DNA of 64,000 nt from Chitinophagaceae bacterium IBVUCB1. GTDB lineage: Bacteria; Bacteroidota; Bacteroidia; Chitinophagales; Chitinophagaceae. Both the position numbers and the translations under genes were made by a program. The notes beneath the pieces were generated by a model, which saw nothing but the letters and a program-made list of their open reading frames with translations, was not told the origin of the DNA and searched no databases. The DNA lies in the NCBI GenBank assembly GCA_002127285.1, contig NFUW01000001.1, forward strand, positions 1,252,057-1,316,056. Reading direction: 5' to 3'. Shown here piece by piece: positions 44,681-52,810 of this stretch (position 1 is its first letter; every line of letters starts with the position of its first letter).

Positions 44681-45144
44681 TTAAATCACTGCCTGTGGCA
44701 AGCAGGCTCTAAAGGAAGGCTCTATCCTTTTGTTGCAATTCATGATGTTTTGTGAAAAACGCAACAAAACGCAACAAATTAAGTTTCGAGCATACTGATA
44801 ACTGATTTGCTAAACAAGGCCTTTTTCAAAGAGCTTCTTACTATAGCAAATATACGCATTTTTATCTTATTATAATGTAATTATTTTTACCGCAAAGATG
44901 CTAAGGCGCAAAGTCTGACTTGGGTACTAATGCCGGGCAGATGTCTCACTGCGTTCAGTATAGCAGGTGGTGGTAGTTATTGAGTATGCTTGGCGCGCAT
45001 TCACATCCCTCTAATACTGCTGTGCGCAGCATCGGTCTCCCTTCAAAGGGAGAAATTTTTAACAATGGTGCAGAATAAGTAATACAATGTGTTTGCCAAG
45101 TAATAATGTAATTTTGAATATGCTTGAATTGGCATATTCCATGT
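44681..45144. other. Long intergenic region with Bacteroidota-type repeats
   Basis: This 464-bp stretch between divergent genes holds no convincing gene. It contains AACGCAACAA units in tandem (about 44757-44778), an ACCGCAAAGATGCTAAGGCG sequence (about 44890) like the repeats common in this phylum, a palindrome TCTCCCTTCAAAGGGAGA (45036-45053), and the Crp/Fnr promoter near its right end. No RNA gene is apparent. Confidence 0.5.
45109..45116 (+). promoter_or_regulatory. -7 promoter box for the Crp/Fnr gene
   Basis: TAATTTTG lies 28 nt before the ATG at 45145. Confidence 0.5.
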
Positions 45145-45744
45145 ATGGTACTTACGGATAAATTGATAACGTATTTCAACAAAATAATGCCACTGACAGA
45201 TAGTGAGGCGCAGGCTATTGCCGATAGTGTGTGTATTGGTAAGTATAAAAATGGCGATTTGCTATTGAAGGAAGGGCAGATTGCCTCTGAATGTTATTTT
45301 GTATTGAAGGGCTGTGTGCGACAGTACTATATGATAGACGGTGAAGAAAAAACAAGCAATTTCTATACCGAAGAACAATGGGTTGTTTCATTCACCAGTT
45401 TCATACAACAGCAACCAGCCGACCACTACCTGGAATGTATTGAAGATACAATACTGGTAGTGGGTAACGAGCAACGAGAAGAAGATATGTACAGAGCCAA
45501 TAGCAAGTTTGAAACTATATCGCGGATGGTGTTGGAAAAAATAATCAGCGAACAACAGGCTTTGCAGGCAAGGTATGTAACCGACACCCCCGAACAACGC
45601 TATCTGCATTTACTGCAAAGCAACCCGCAACTTGTGCAGCGTGTGCCGCTATACCAGCTTGCAAGCTATATAGGCGTAAAACCGGAATCGCTGAGCAGAA
45701 TACGTAAACGCATTACAGACAGAAGTAGGACTACGAAAGTGTAA
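45145..45744 (+). CDS. Crp/Fnr-family transcriptional regulator
   Basis: The 199-residue protein has a cyclic-nucleotide-binding-type sensor domain (about 20-110, YKNGDLLLKEGQIASECYFV, FVLKGCVRQYYM) and a helix-turn-helix at the C-terminus (PLYQLASYIGVKPESLSRIR). It has no Cys cluster, so it is not an FNR-type iron-sulfur sensor. The ATG at 45145 is preferred to the TTG at 45124. It is convergent with, and overlaps by 14 nt, a DUF4386 membrane gene. The target genes are unknown. Confidence 0.88.
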   Translation: MVLTDKLITYFNKIMPLTDSEAQAIADSVCIGKYKNGDLLLKEGQIASECYFVLKGCVRQYYMIDGEEKTSNFYTEEQWVVSFTSFIQQQPADHYLECIEDTILVVGNEQREEDMYRANSKFETISRMVLEKIISEQQALQARYVTDTPEQRYLHLLQSNPQLVQRVPLYQLASYIGVKPESLSRIRKRITDRSRTTKV

Positions 45745-46351
45745 CCTGATTTTTTGGATTACGAAAGCCTTTTAGCAGCATCCACATACCCGATACCAAC
45801 TCGAACAATCCGCCGGGTACTGCTAACGCTATACCATAAGGATAACCAATTAGCTCTGCCACGCAGCCAACAACAAGAAGTGCATAGCCAATAATACCCC
45901 ATAATGATAACCATCGGGGTAATAATACGGCTTTGAATAATATACTACAACAGATAATGCCACCGAATCCTAATGCAATCATACCTGTCTGATACATGAG
46001 GTAGTTTAGTTTTTTAGCAATGATTGTAAATATCTCCGTATCTATAGCGCTGCTTAGCATTGTATCATGTGGCAACAACAGAAACACCGTCCCGGCCATC
46101 AACAATATGCCCTCTGTAATGCGAAGTGCCAGATATGCCGATGCGCCTGCTTTGCTTTGCGTAGCCAATGTAGGGTATAACAATGCTGCAATTGCTATGA
46201 CTGATAACGAGTTAGCTATCTGCAATATACCACCCATAGCAATGCTTATCTTGCTGTAGGGGCTTGCCAATAATGCATTACCTGCCATATAGCACACCAT
46301 TGCCAATATAAACAGAGCACCAGCTATACGAATGTGTAGTTTGTTTTCCAT
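45731..46351 (-). CDS. DUF4386-family membrane protein
   Basis: The 206-residue product has about six membrane segments (AGALFILAMVCYMAG, TEGILLMAGTVFLLL, GFGGIICCSILF, WGIIGYALLVVG) and fits the DUF4386 family often next to regulators. The ATG at 46351 fits a -7 box only 6 nt away (TAATTTTG); the frame is open to 46402. Its 3' end overlaps the Crp/Fnr gene. No function is known. Confidence 0.8.
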   Translation of the reverse strand: MENKLHIRIAGALFILAMVCYMAGNALLASPYSKISIAMGGILQIANSLSVIAIAALLYPTLATQSKAGASAYLALRITEGILLMAGTVFLLLPHDTMLSSAIDTEIFTIIAKKLNYLMYQTGMIALGFGGIICCSILFKAVLLPRWLSLWGIIGYALLVVGCVAELIGYPYGIALAVPGGLFELVSGMWMLLKGFRNPKNQVTLS

Positions 46352-46357
46352 CAGCAG

Positions 46358-46365
46358 CAAAATTA
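46358..46365 (-). promoter_or_regulatory. -7 promoter box close to DUF4386 start (leaderless type)
   Basis: TAATTTTG on the minus strand ends 6 nt before the ATG at 46351. Confidence 0.55.
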
Positions 46366-46486
46366 TGGTAGGTGTATGGTGTGGTTGCTTGACAATTGTC
46401 AAGAATTACAAAAGGTTTTAAACCAAGATGCTTGAAGCAAGTACAGGTATAAGCCCAATTGCAACAGATTCCGTAACTTCATTGTA

Positions 46487-46981
46487 ATGAAACGGAAGTT
46501 ATTATATACGCTGGCGGCATTATGGATATGTATCAATCTGCAAGCCCAAGAGGTGAAGAACGGGCTGACGTGGTACACGGATGTAATGCAGGTGCAACAA
46601 CTGAGCGAAAAGACGAAGAAACCCGTATTCGCTTTCTTTACAGGCAGCGACTGGTGTGGTTGGTGCCACAAGTTGCAGGCGGCCGTGTTTAACAAGCAAG
46701 GCTTTAAAGACTGGGCTAAGAAAAATGTGATATTGCTGGAGCTCGACTATCCGCGCAACAAACAACTACCCGAAAAACTGCAAAAGCAGAATGCGGAATT
46801 GCAGCAGTTTTTTCAGGTGCAGGGCTACCCTACGGTGTGGATGTTTTACATTGTAAAAGACAAGGCATCGGGCAAATTTAATATCAGTGCATTGGGTTCG
46901 CTTGGATACCCGCGTGCAGAGCAGGGTAAGGAAGCAGATGCTTTTATCACTAATGCCAATCAGATATTGAAGAATAAATAA
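46487..46981 (+). CDS. Exported thioredoxin-like protein
   Basis: The 164-residue product has a signal peptide (ending ICINLQAQ) and a thioredoxin fold with the active site SDWCGWCHKLQ (CGWC), then FQVQGYPTVWMF containing the cis-proline. It resembles DUF255-like/thioredoxin-7 periplasmic disulfide reductases that act in redox homeostasis or cytochrome maturation. Its stop is 3 nt from the convergent pirin stop, so no terminator separates them. Confidence 0.9.
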   Translation: MKRKLLYTLAALWICINLQAQEVKNGLTWYTDVMQVQQLSEKTKKPVFAFFTGSDWCGWCHKLQAAVFNKQGFKDWAKKNVILLELDYPRNKQLPEKLQKQNAELQQFFQVQGYPTVWMFYIVKDKASGKFNISALGSLGYPRAEQGKEADAFITNANQILKNK

Positions 46982-46984
46982 CCT

Positions 46985-47950
46985 CTACCTGTTCACCACA
47001 TCAGGGTTACCCATTTTGCCTGCGTTGTAGTCATTTATGCATTGTATGATTTGCGCTTCGGTATTCATTACAAACGGGCCGTAAGAATAGACTACTTCGT
47101 TTAAAGGTTGCCCACCGAGCAAAAACAGTTCTGCTCCTTCTTCGCTATATATGTTTATGTTATCTGCACCACGCTTGTATAGTACCAACTGATTGGGCTT
47201 AATGATGTTTTGCCCTTCTACTTCCAGCTTGCCGTTTACGAGGTATATAAATGCATTATGGTCGGGGTTGACGGCTATATCTAATCTTGCCTGTTTGTTC
47301 AGCTTCAGGTAATAATAAAACGCGGGGGTGTATGTTTTTACGGTTGACTTATAACCCATCAAATCGCCCAATACTACACGGCCTGTATAGTCTTTGTGTA
47401 CAATGGCTGGCATATTGGCATCGTTATACACCGTAGTGCTTGGGGCATCATGCTTGTGTGCCGATGGTATGTTGAGCCATATCTGGAAACCATGAATTTT
47501 GCCACCTTCTTTTTTCAGTTGCTCCCCGCTTTCTTCCATGTGTATGGCACCACGCCCGCTGTTGAACATCATGTACTCGCCTGTTTGTATCTGAAAATCG
47601 TAATCGAGGCTGTCTTTGTGATGCCCGCTGCCCGACAGGAAGTAAGTAGTGGGTATAACGCCTGCATGCGGGTGCGCAGGTACTTTCAGCGCAGTGCTGC
47701 CGGGCTTTAAATCTACAGGGCCAAACTCATCAAAGAATACAAATGGCGACACATAGTCTGTATGGTTGCCTGCAAAAGCGCGCATCACGGGCAGTGTGCC
47801 TACCATGGTAGCATCTGCATCCAGTATGCGGTGTATCTGCCTGTTGCGGCGGTTGCTGTACATACCGCTCTGCCCGAAAATGAATGACGGTGCTGCAACA
47901 GATGCACCCAGTATAGCTGACCCTTTAATGAATTTTCTCCTGCTCATCAT
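46985..47950 (-). CDS. Pirin-family cupin protein with a Tat signal
   Basis: The 321-residue protein begins MMSRRKFIKGSAILGASVAA, a textbook twin-arginine leader, and then has the pirin bicupin: the metal-binding HPHAG motif and the GRGAIHMEES motif in the N-terminal cupin. Pirins are normally cytoplasmic (quercetinase or regulator roles), so export is unusual. No lipobox follows the leader. A near-match -7 box (TAACTTTA) lies 4 nt upstream of the ATG. Confidence 0.9.
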   Translation of the reverse strand: MMSRRKFIKGSAILGASVAAPSFIFGQSGMYSNRRNRQIHRILDADATMVGTLPVMRAFAGNHTDYVSPFVFFDEFGPVDLKPGSTALKVPAHPHAGVIPTTYFLSGSGHHKDSLDYDFQIQTGEYMMFNSGRGAIHMEESGEQLKKEGGKIHGFQIWLNIPSAHKHDAPSTTVYNDANMPAIVHKDYTGRVVLGDLMGYKSTVKTYTPAFYYYLKLNKQARLDIAVNPDHNAFIYLVNGKLEVEGQNIIKPNQLVLYKRGADNINIYSEEGAELFLLGGQPLNEVVYSYGPFVMNTEAQIIQCINDYNAGKMGNPDVVNR

Positions 47951-48055
47951 ACCCTAAAGTTAGGCAGATATAATAAAGAAATCGCTCAATTAATGTTTAT
48001 ACATCAATAGGATATGATTATTAAGAATGTACTGCTTTCTGTCTATTGCTTACTA

Positions 48056-50314
48056 TCAGCGCACAAGTGTAATATCGCCTTTCCATGTTTGCTCTTTCAG
48101 TCCGTTCCATTCTTTGTAGCCTATGCGTATCATGTAATAATAAACGCCTGTTTCGGCTGGCTTGCCGTTGAGTGTGCCATCCCACCCGTCTCGCGGGTTG
48201 ATGCTATTGTATACTTGTTGCCCCCAACGGTTGTATATGATGATGCGGAAAGCTGTAACGCCAGCAATATCGCCTACCAAATGAGCGATGTCATTCATCC
48301 CGTCTCCGTTGGGAGAAAAAGCAGACGGGAACCAAATATGACAGTTTTTGAAATCTACATATACTGTATCGCTGACTGTGCCGCATCGGTTTTGCAGTGT
48401 TACGGCATACATGCCGGCAGTGTTTACGTCTTTACTGCTATCGCTACTGCCATCCATCCACCAGAAACGATAGTCTATGCCTTTTACTATGCCTCGCGGC
48501 AAGAATAGAGATTTGCCAACACAAATGCTGCTATCGTTGCCAAGCCATATTTGTGGTTGTGGTATCAGCGATATGTGTACGCTGTCTGTAGCCACACAGT
48601 CATCGTCGCGCACACGGAGACTGTACGTACCCGTATCGGTTATGCTGATAAACTCGGTGGTATCGCCCGTACTCCAAAGATAACGGCTGCCTAAGGGCTG
48701 CACATTACAATACAATACCATCTTGGTGTGTTGGCATACCGAGGTATCATTGCCGATAAAAACATTGGGCGGCGGCCTGCGTGTAATGGTAATCGTATCG
48801 TACACGCTGCAGCCATCGTTGGTGATGCGCAGCCAGTAAGTGCCTGGTTGTGATACGGTAATAGCAGGTGCTGTGCTGCCTGTACTCCAATATGCAGTGC
48901 CGATGGTATTTTGCCTGTTGCTCAGCTGTATGGCAATATCCTCGCAAATGGCGGTATCGTTGCCTATGGCTGCATATAGTGTAGGCTTGATAAGAACATG
49001 GAAAGTATCAATATAATCGAAACAGCTATCCGTGATTTTTACGGTGTACATCCCCGATGCTGCAACCATTAAATAATTGTTGGTACTGCTATCTTGCCAC
49101 TGATATTTTTCGTGCCCTATGGGGGCTTGTATTTTGTATAAGGGGGTACTGCATACTACCGTATCGTGCGTATTGCCTGCTATGAAAGATTTTTCGTCGA
49201 GAAAGCGAATAGCTTGCGGCAGATTGAATAAACCTGCAGTAGTATTGGCCAGAGCGATGGCTTGTAGTGTGAATGTGCAACCGGGGAACATGATATGTGG
49301 GCTACTAACACAACTCAGGTATTTTTGGCCAAAAGAGGCTATGTAGATATTGTTATCGGGCCCGGCCTGCGGTGCACCGATATCTACGCTGGCAGAAAAG
49401 ACAGTTTGCCGTGATGCTAGTATGGTGGATGGGGTGGTTTGGTTCAGGTCGTACTGATATAGTTTGCGGCTGCTGTGCGCGGTAGCAAAGAGTTTTTTAC
49501 TGTCAAAAGAAAACTCGCAGCCATAAAACTCATCTTTACCTATTACAGAGTCTATAATAGCACCACCCGATACGTTGCCCGTACTTACATCAAAATCGTG
49601 CAGTGCCAGATAGCTGATTTTGCCTGTGCCGTTCCATGTAGTTACTGCCAGCTTTTTGGTATTGCGCGCAAGCTTTACCATTGTAAGCCCGTTGCTGCCC
49701 CTGGTATATGCTTTTTGGGATATTACCCTGTTGCCGTCTATGCCCGATGGTGTAATGCGTATCAGGTTGAACTCGTTTGTATTCTTCTTGATGGTAACGA
49801 GCCATGTTTGGCTACAGGCATTGATGGATGTCATGGCCTCTGTCAGGTTGCTGTCTATAATTATCCCTTTTTCTCCGGATACAACATCGCCCATGCCGCC
49901 ATTGAGGCTCATATCTACAACGGAGTAGCGCAGATAAGATTGGGTATCTCCCAGATGCGCCATTGTGAAAATGTAATACTTATTCGTATCGAGCGGGAAG
50001 GGTATGATGAGCGAACCTTGTGCAGATGTACCCGTAACATCTGTACCTATACCCACACCATTGGGCATTACATAGTGCATGGTGTCGTAAACCAGCCTGC
50101 CGTCTGTATAAAACAATAATTTGCCCGTGCGGCGATGAGATACGGTGGCGCAATTTTCTTCGGAGAAGATGGCCGTTTTATAGGCTACAGAACCAGATGG
50201 TGTAAAGCGAAAGCCCGCTAATTGACCGAAACACCAATTGCTGTTTTGCAACTGTGCCACACACGCTGTAGTGTATGCTGTAAACAACCATATAAGCCAT
50301 GCTCTGCGCAGCAC
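48056..50314 (-). CDS. Secreted multidomain protein with gliding-motility C-terminal domain
   Basis: The 752-residue product has a signal peptide (ending TTACVAQ). A seven-bladed propeller-like region covers about 30-370. Three or four PKD/Ig-like repeats follow (GNDTAICEDIAIQL, GNDTSVCQHTKMVL, GNDSSICVGKSLFL, each about 90 residues). The C-terminal 85 residues are a gliding-motility-associated sorting domain (FPSAFSPNGDGMNDIAHL, FRIIIYNRWGQQVYNS, WKGDITLVR), used for type IX secretion and surface anchoring. The start codon is GTG at 50314. It is a surface protein probably involved in adhesion; SprA, encoded 11 kb away, is a T9SS component. Confidence 0.9.
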   Translation of the reverse strand: MLRRAWLIWLFTAYTTACVAQLQNSNWCFGQLAGFRFTPSGSVAYKTAIFSEENCATVSHRRTGKLLFYTDGRLVYDTMHYVMPNGVGIGTDVTGTSAQGSLIIPFPLDTNKYYIFTMAHLGDTQSYLRYSVVDMSLNGGMGDVVSGEKGIIIDSNLTEAMTSINACSQTWLVTIKKNTNEFNLIRITPSGIDGNRVISQKAYTRGSNGLTMVKLARNTKKLAVTTWNGTGKISYLALHDFDVSTGNVSGGAIIDSVIGKDEFYGCEFSFDSKKLFATAHSSRKLYQYDLNQTTPSTILASRQTVFSASVDIGAPQAGPDNNIYIASFGQKYLSCVSSPHIMFPGCTFTLQAIALANTTAGLFNLPQAIRFLDEKSFIAGNTHDTVVCSTPLYKIQAPIGHEKYQWQDSSTNNYLMVAASGMYTVKITDSCFDYIDTFHVLIKPTLYAAIGNDTAICEDIAIQLSNRQNTIGTAYWSTGSTAPAITVSQPGTYWLRITNDGCSVYDTITITRRPPPNVFIGNDTSVCQHTKMVLYCNVQPLGSRYLWSTGDTTEFISITDTGTYSLRVRDDDCVATDSVHISLIPQPQIWLGNDSSICVGKSLFLPRGIVKGIDYRFWWMDGSSDSSKDVNTAGMYAVTLQNRCGTVSDTVYVDFKNCHIWFPSAFSPNGDGMNDIAHLVGDIAGVTAFRIIIYNRWGQQVYNSINPRDGWDGTLNGKPAETGVYYYMIRIGYKEWNGLKEQTWKGDITLVR

Positions 50315-50399
50315 TTGAAAAAGGGTTTGTATTAGTGAAGTACTAAGTTACGCCAAATATTAACCCAAAGACAATGTATGGTATTAAAGTTTGATTAGA

Positions 50400-50423
50400 A
50401 TTGCTATTGTCGTAAATAGCAAT
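50400..50423. repeat. 9-bp inverted repeat with 6-nt loop
   Basis: ATTGCTATT GTCGTA AATAGCAAT lies upstream of the T9SS-sorted protein gene. It has no T-run and may be a 5' leader structure or an operator. Confidence 0.45.
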
Positions 50424-50435
50424 AATACGCTATTA

Positions 50436-50465
50436 ATAAAAAACCTCTTGCGGGTGGCAAGAGGT
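50436..50465 (-). terminator. Terminator of the DUF2795-like gene
   Basis: ACCTCTTG and CAAGAGGT pair around a 7-nt loop; read on the minus strand the stem is followed by a run of six T. Confidence 0.8.
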
Positions 50466-50487
50466 ATAAAATTATTTCTTCGCTTAC

Positions 50488-50709
50488 TTAGTACTCATCT
50501 TCATTAAAGAAGAAGTCTTCCTGCGTAGGATAGTCGGGCCATATATCTTCAATGCCCTCGTATATTTCGCCCTCGTCATCCAGCTCTTGCAGGTTTTCTA
50601 CCACCTCGAGCGGTGCACCCGAACGGATGGCATAATCAATCAGTTCGTCTTTGGTAGCAGGCCAAGGCGCGTCTTCTAAGTGTGATGCTAATTCTAATGT
50701 CCAAAACAT
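50488..50709 (-). CDS. DUF2795 small acidic protein, 73 aa
   Basis: The 73-residue product matches the DUF2795 family: LASHLEDAPWPATKDELIDYAI (a helix-loop-helix segment), then VVENLQELDDEGEIYEGIEDIWPDYP and an acidic tail (FFFNEDEY). No localisation signal. A -7 box (TACATTTG) lies 33 nt upstream, and a nearer near-match (TAATTTG) 5 nt upstream. The family is widespread in Bacteroidota; function unknown. Confidence 0.88.
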   Translation of the reverse strand: MFWTLELASHLEDAPWPATKDELIDYAIRSGAPLEVVENLQELDDEGEIYEGIEDIWPDYPTQEDFFFNEDEY

Positions 50710-50742
50710 ATTACAAATTATTTATTTTTATCGCTTATTCCG

Positions 50743-50750
50743 CAAATGTA
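50743..50750 (-). promoter_or_regulatory. -7 promoter box for the DUF2795 gene
   Basis: TACATTTG on the minus strand lies 33 nt before the ATG. Confidence 0.45.
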
Positions 50751-50893
50751 AGTTTTCAATCAACAATAACAAATTTTCTGCTCTTAAGGTTATCCTATGT
50801 TTTGTCCCCAACAGATAAACGCTGCGGGGGTGTTTGGTATTACAATATAATTGCAGGATTTTTACAACTATTACTAAAGGCAGTAAACAGCCC

Positions 50894-51544
50894 ATGCTTG
50901 TTGCAGAAAATCTCATCAAAAACTATACCGACCTGCGGGTGGTAAACGGCGTGAGCCTGCAAGTGCCGCGTGGCGAAATCGTATCGGTTACCGGCCCATC
51001 GGGTGCGGGTAAAAGCACGCTGCTGCACCTGCTGGGTGCATTGGATAAACCCGACAGCGGCAGGGTGTTGATAGATGGTACGGATGTCTTTACCCTCTCT
51101 GCCAGGCGGCAGGCTGCTTTCAGAAACAAGCACATCGGTTTTGTATTTCAGTTTCATCACCTGCTGCCCGAGTTTAGCGCAGTAGAAAATGTGGCTGTGC
51201 CGCTATGGATAGCGGGACAAGGGCGCAAGCAGGCATTAGACAATGCTGCGGCTATGCTGCAAATAGTAGGGCTGGGGCAGCGGTTAGATAATAAACCGAG
51301 CGAGCTATCGGGCGGCGAGCAGCAGCGGGTAGCCATAGCCCGCGCATTGGTAAATAAACCAAGCATTGTGATGGCAGACGAACCTACGGGCAACCTTGAC
51401 AGTGCCAATGCCAAAGCCATACACGAATTGTTTATAGAGCTACGCAACAGGCTGAACCAGACTTTTATAATGATAACCCACAACGATGAGCTGGCTGCCA
51501 TGACGGATAGAATCGTTATGATGAAAGACGGCAAGGTGGTGTAG
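50894..51544 (+). CDS. lolD: LolD-like ABC transporter ATP-binding protein
   Basis: The 216-residue ATPase of the MacB/LolD class has Walker A (GPSGAGKST), the Q-loop (FVFQFHHLLPEF), the signature LSGGEQQRVAIARAL and Walker B (IVMADEPTGNLDS). In LolCDE it powers release of lipoproteins from the inner membrane; no lolC/E gene is adjacent, so it may serve a distant permease. The ATG at 50894 gives the standard start (MLVAENLIKNY); the frame extends to 50834. Confidence 0.9.
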   Translation: MLVAENLIKNYTDLRVVNGVSLQVPRGEIVSVTGPSGAGKSTLLHLLGALDKPDSGRVLIDGTDVFTLSARRQAAFRNKHIGFVFQFHHLLPEFSAVENVAVPLWIAGQGRKQALDNAAAMLQIVGLGQRLDNKPSELSGGEQQRVAIARALVNKPSIVMADEPTGNLDSANAKAIHELFIELRNRLNQTFIMITHNDELAAMTDRIVMMKDGKVV

Positions 51545-51553
51545 GGGTGAAAC

Positions 51554-51607
51554 GCAAATCAGGAGATTTGCTGCCGGTGTGGCGTAGTCAGAGGCTATGC
51601 CACACCG
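51554..51607. terminator. Double hairpin after lolD
   Basis: GCAAATC AGGA GATTTGC (51554-51571) is followed by a 13-bp stem with a 7-nt loop (51575-51607, CGGTGTGGCGTAG and its complement). There is no T-run, so it could equally be a REP-like element. Confidence 0.5.
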
Positions 51608-51654
51608 ATATAAAGAAGTTTATTATAGTTTTAAGAACAAATACGGTTCAATAA

Positions 51655-52239
51655 ATGAAAATTGCAATAGACTATGTCTTAATGATTTTTTTATTGTCAA
51701 TATTTGGAATTGCATGTAAAGAAAAATCAAATGCTTATCACAATGACTGTATTACTACAGACGTAAAGAAATCATCTGAAAATTTCATTAATTGTTTTAG
51801 AGATTTAGGTGGGTGTGAAGATAATTTTGAAGAGCATTTAGATAATTACTGTTATTGCGAAGCCTCATGTTTTAATGTTTATGAACTTTCATCTAGACAG
51901 GAGTTTTATTTAATTGAAATATTAAAGGGAGTGGGGAAAACTGGGAAAGATTATTGGATTATAAGAAAATTACAAGCGAAGTGGAAATCAATAAATTACT
52001 TCACGGGTTATTTGACTTGCATTTTACCGCGCAAAGATTTTCCATCAGATATAATTTTCAAATCTGAGACTGATAATGGTAATATAACTATTCGATTAAC
52101 CCTAAGAGGTAAGTATTATATTCGAAAAGCAATCATAGACGTTGAAGGGTCAGATGTTACTTCTTCTAACAAGCAGGATCTTTTGATAAAATACAATTTA
52201 AGTTCGGGAAACTTTGGTATTAGCAGAGAGGAATATTAG
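51655..52239 (+). CDS. Hypothetical lipoprotein, 194 aa, cysteine-containing
   Basis: The signal peptide ends in a lipobox (SIFGIAC, Cys at about 21). The mature part has several Cys residues (DCITT, INCFRDLGGCEDNF, YCYCEASCFNVY), suggesting disulfides. The C-terminal 70 residues look like a small beta domain. The gene is AT-rich compared with its neighbours and lies between two inverted repeats. I recognise no family. Confidence 0.7.
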   Translation: MKIAIDYVLMIFLLSIFGIACKEKSNAYHNDCITTDVKKSSENFINCFRDLGGCEDNFEEHLDNYCYCEASCFNVYELSSRQEFYLIEILKGVGKTGKDYWIIRKLQAKWKSINYFTGYLTCILPRKDFPSDIIFKSETDNGNITIRLTLRGKYYIRKAIIDVEGSDVTSSNKQDLLIKYNLSSGNFGISREEY

Positions 52240-52270
52240 CTATAGTAGCTTTTCTTGCTATACAAGTATG

Positions 52271-52297
52271 CTATGTTGATGAAGAACATCAACATAG
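52271..52297. repeat. 11-bp perfect inverted repeat, loop AAGAA
   Basis: CTATGTTGATG AAGAA CATCAACATAG lies 31 nt after the hypothetical lipoprotein stop. No T-run; likely a terminator-like or processing hairpin. Confidence 0.55.
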
Positions 52298-52507
52298 GCG
52301 TTAAGATTGTATATTAAAGATACGAAATATGCACCCTGAAAACGGGCAGTTACCAGGAATTTGGTACTTGAAAAATAGAATTTGATTTTAGGGTTTAGCG
52401 ATTAGGATTTAGTGTTTATAGATTAGGATTTAACCATATATAAAAGCCCTTTACAGGTTAAGTTTTAAAGAATTTGAGGGCATACTTCGTCTTTTAGTCA
52501 AAAAGTA

Positions 52508-52515
52508 TATTTTTG
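52508..52515 (+). promoter_or_regulatory. -7 promoter box for acpP
   Basis: TATTTTTG lies 24 nt before the acpP ATG. Confidence 0.55.
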
Positions 52516-52539
52516 CAGCATAAAATAAATGCATTAGCC

Positions 52540-52776
52540 ATGTCTGAAATTGCAAATCGCGTTAAAAAGATTATCGTTGATAAACTGGGTGTTGACGAAT
52601 CTGAAGTAACAAATGAGGCGAGTTTTACAAACGATCTGGGAGCAGACTCTCTGGATACTGTAGAGCTTATCATGGAGTTTGAAAAAGAATTCAACATCTC
52701 TATTCCTGATGAGCAGGCTGAAACCATCACAACTGTTGGCCAGGCTGTATCTTATCTGGAAGAAAACGTAAAGTAA
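52540..52776 (+). CDS. acpP: Acyl carrier protein
   Basis: The 78-residue ACP carries growing fatty acids on phosphopantetheine. The DSL attachment site is in [20 protein letters not shown] (Ser at about 38), and the helices match the family. The ATG at 52540 ([12 protein letters not shown]) is preferred; an in-frame TTG at 52513 would add a basic leader and overlap the promoter. It precedes fabF by 34 nt. Confidence 0.97.
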   Translation: MSEIANRVKKIIVDKLGVDESEVTNEASFTNDLGADSLDTVELIMEFEKEFNISIPDEQAETITTVGQAVSYLEENVK

Positions 52777-52810
52777 TCAATCAAGCTATTCAGTAACTGA
52801 AATTGTTTCA

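Noticed and set aside
44681-45144. A small RNA or riboswitch in the long gap upstream of Crp/Fnr
   Set aside because: Only short palindromes and phylum-type repeats; no conserved riboswitch core could be recognised by eye.
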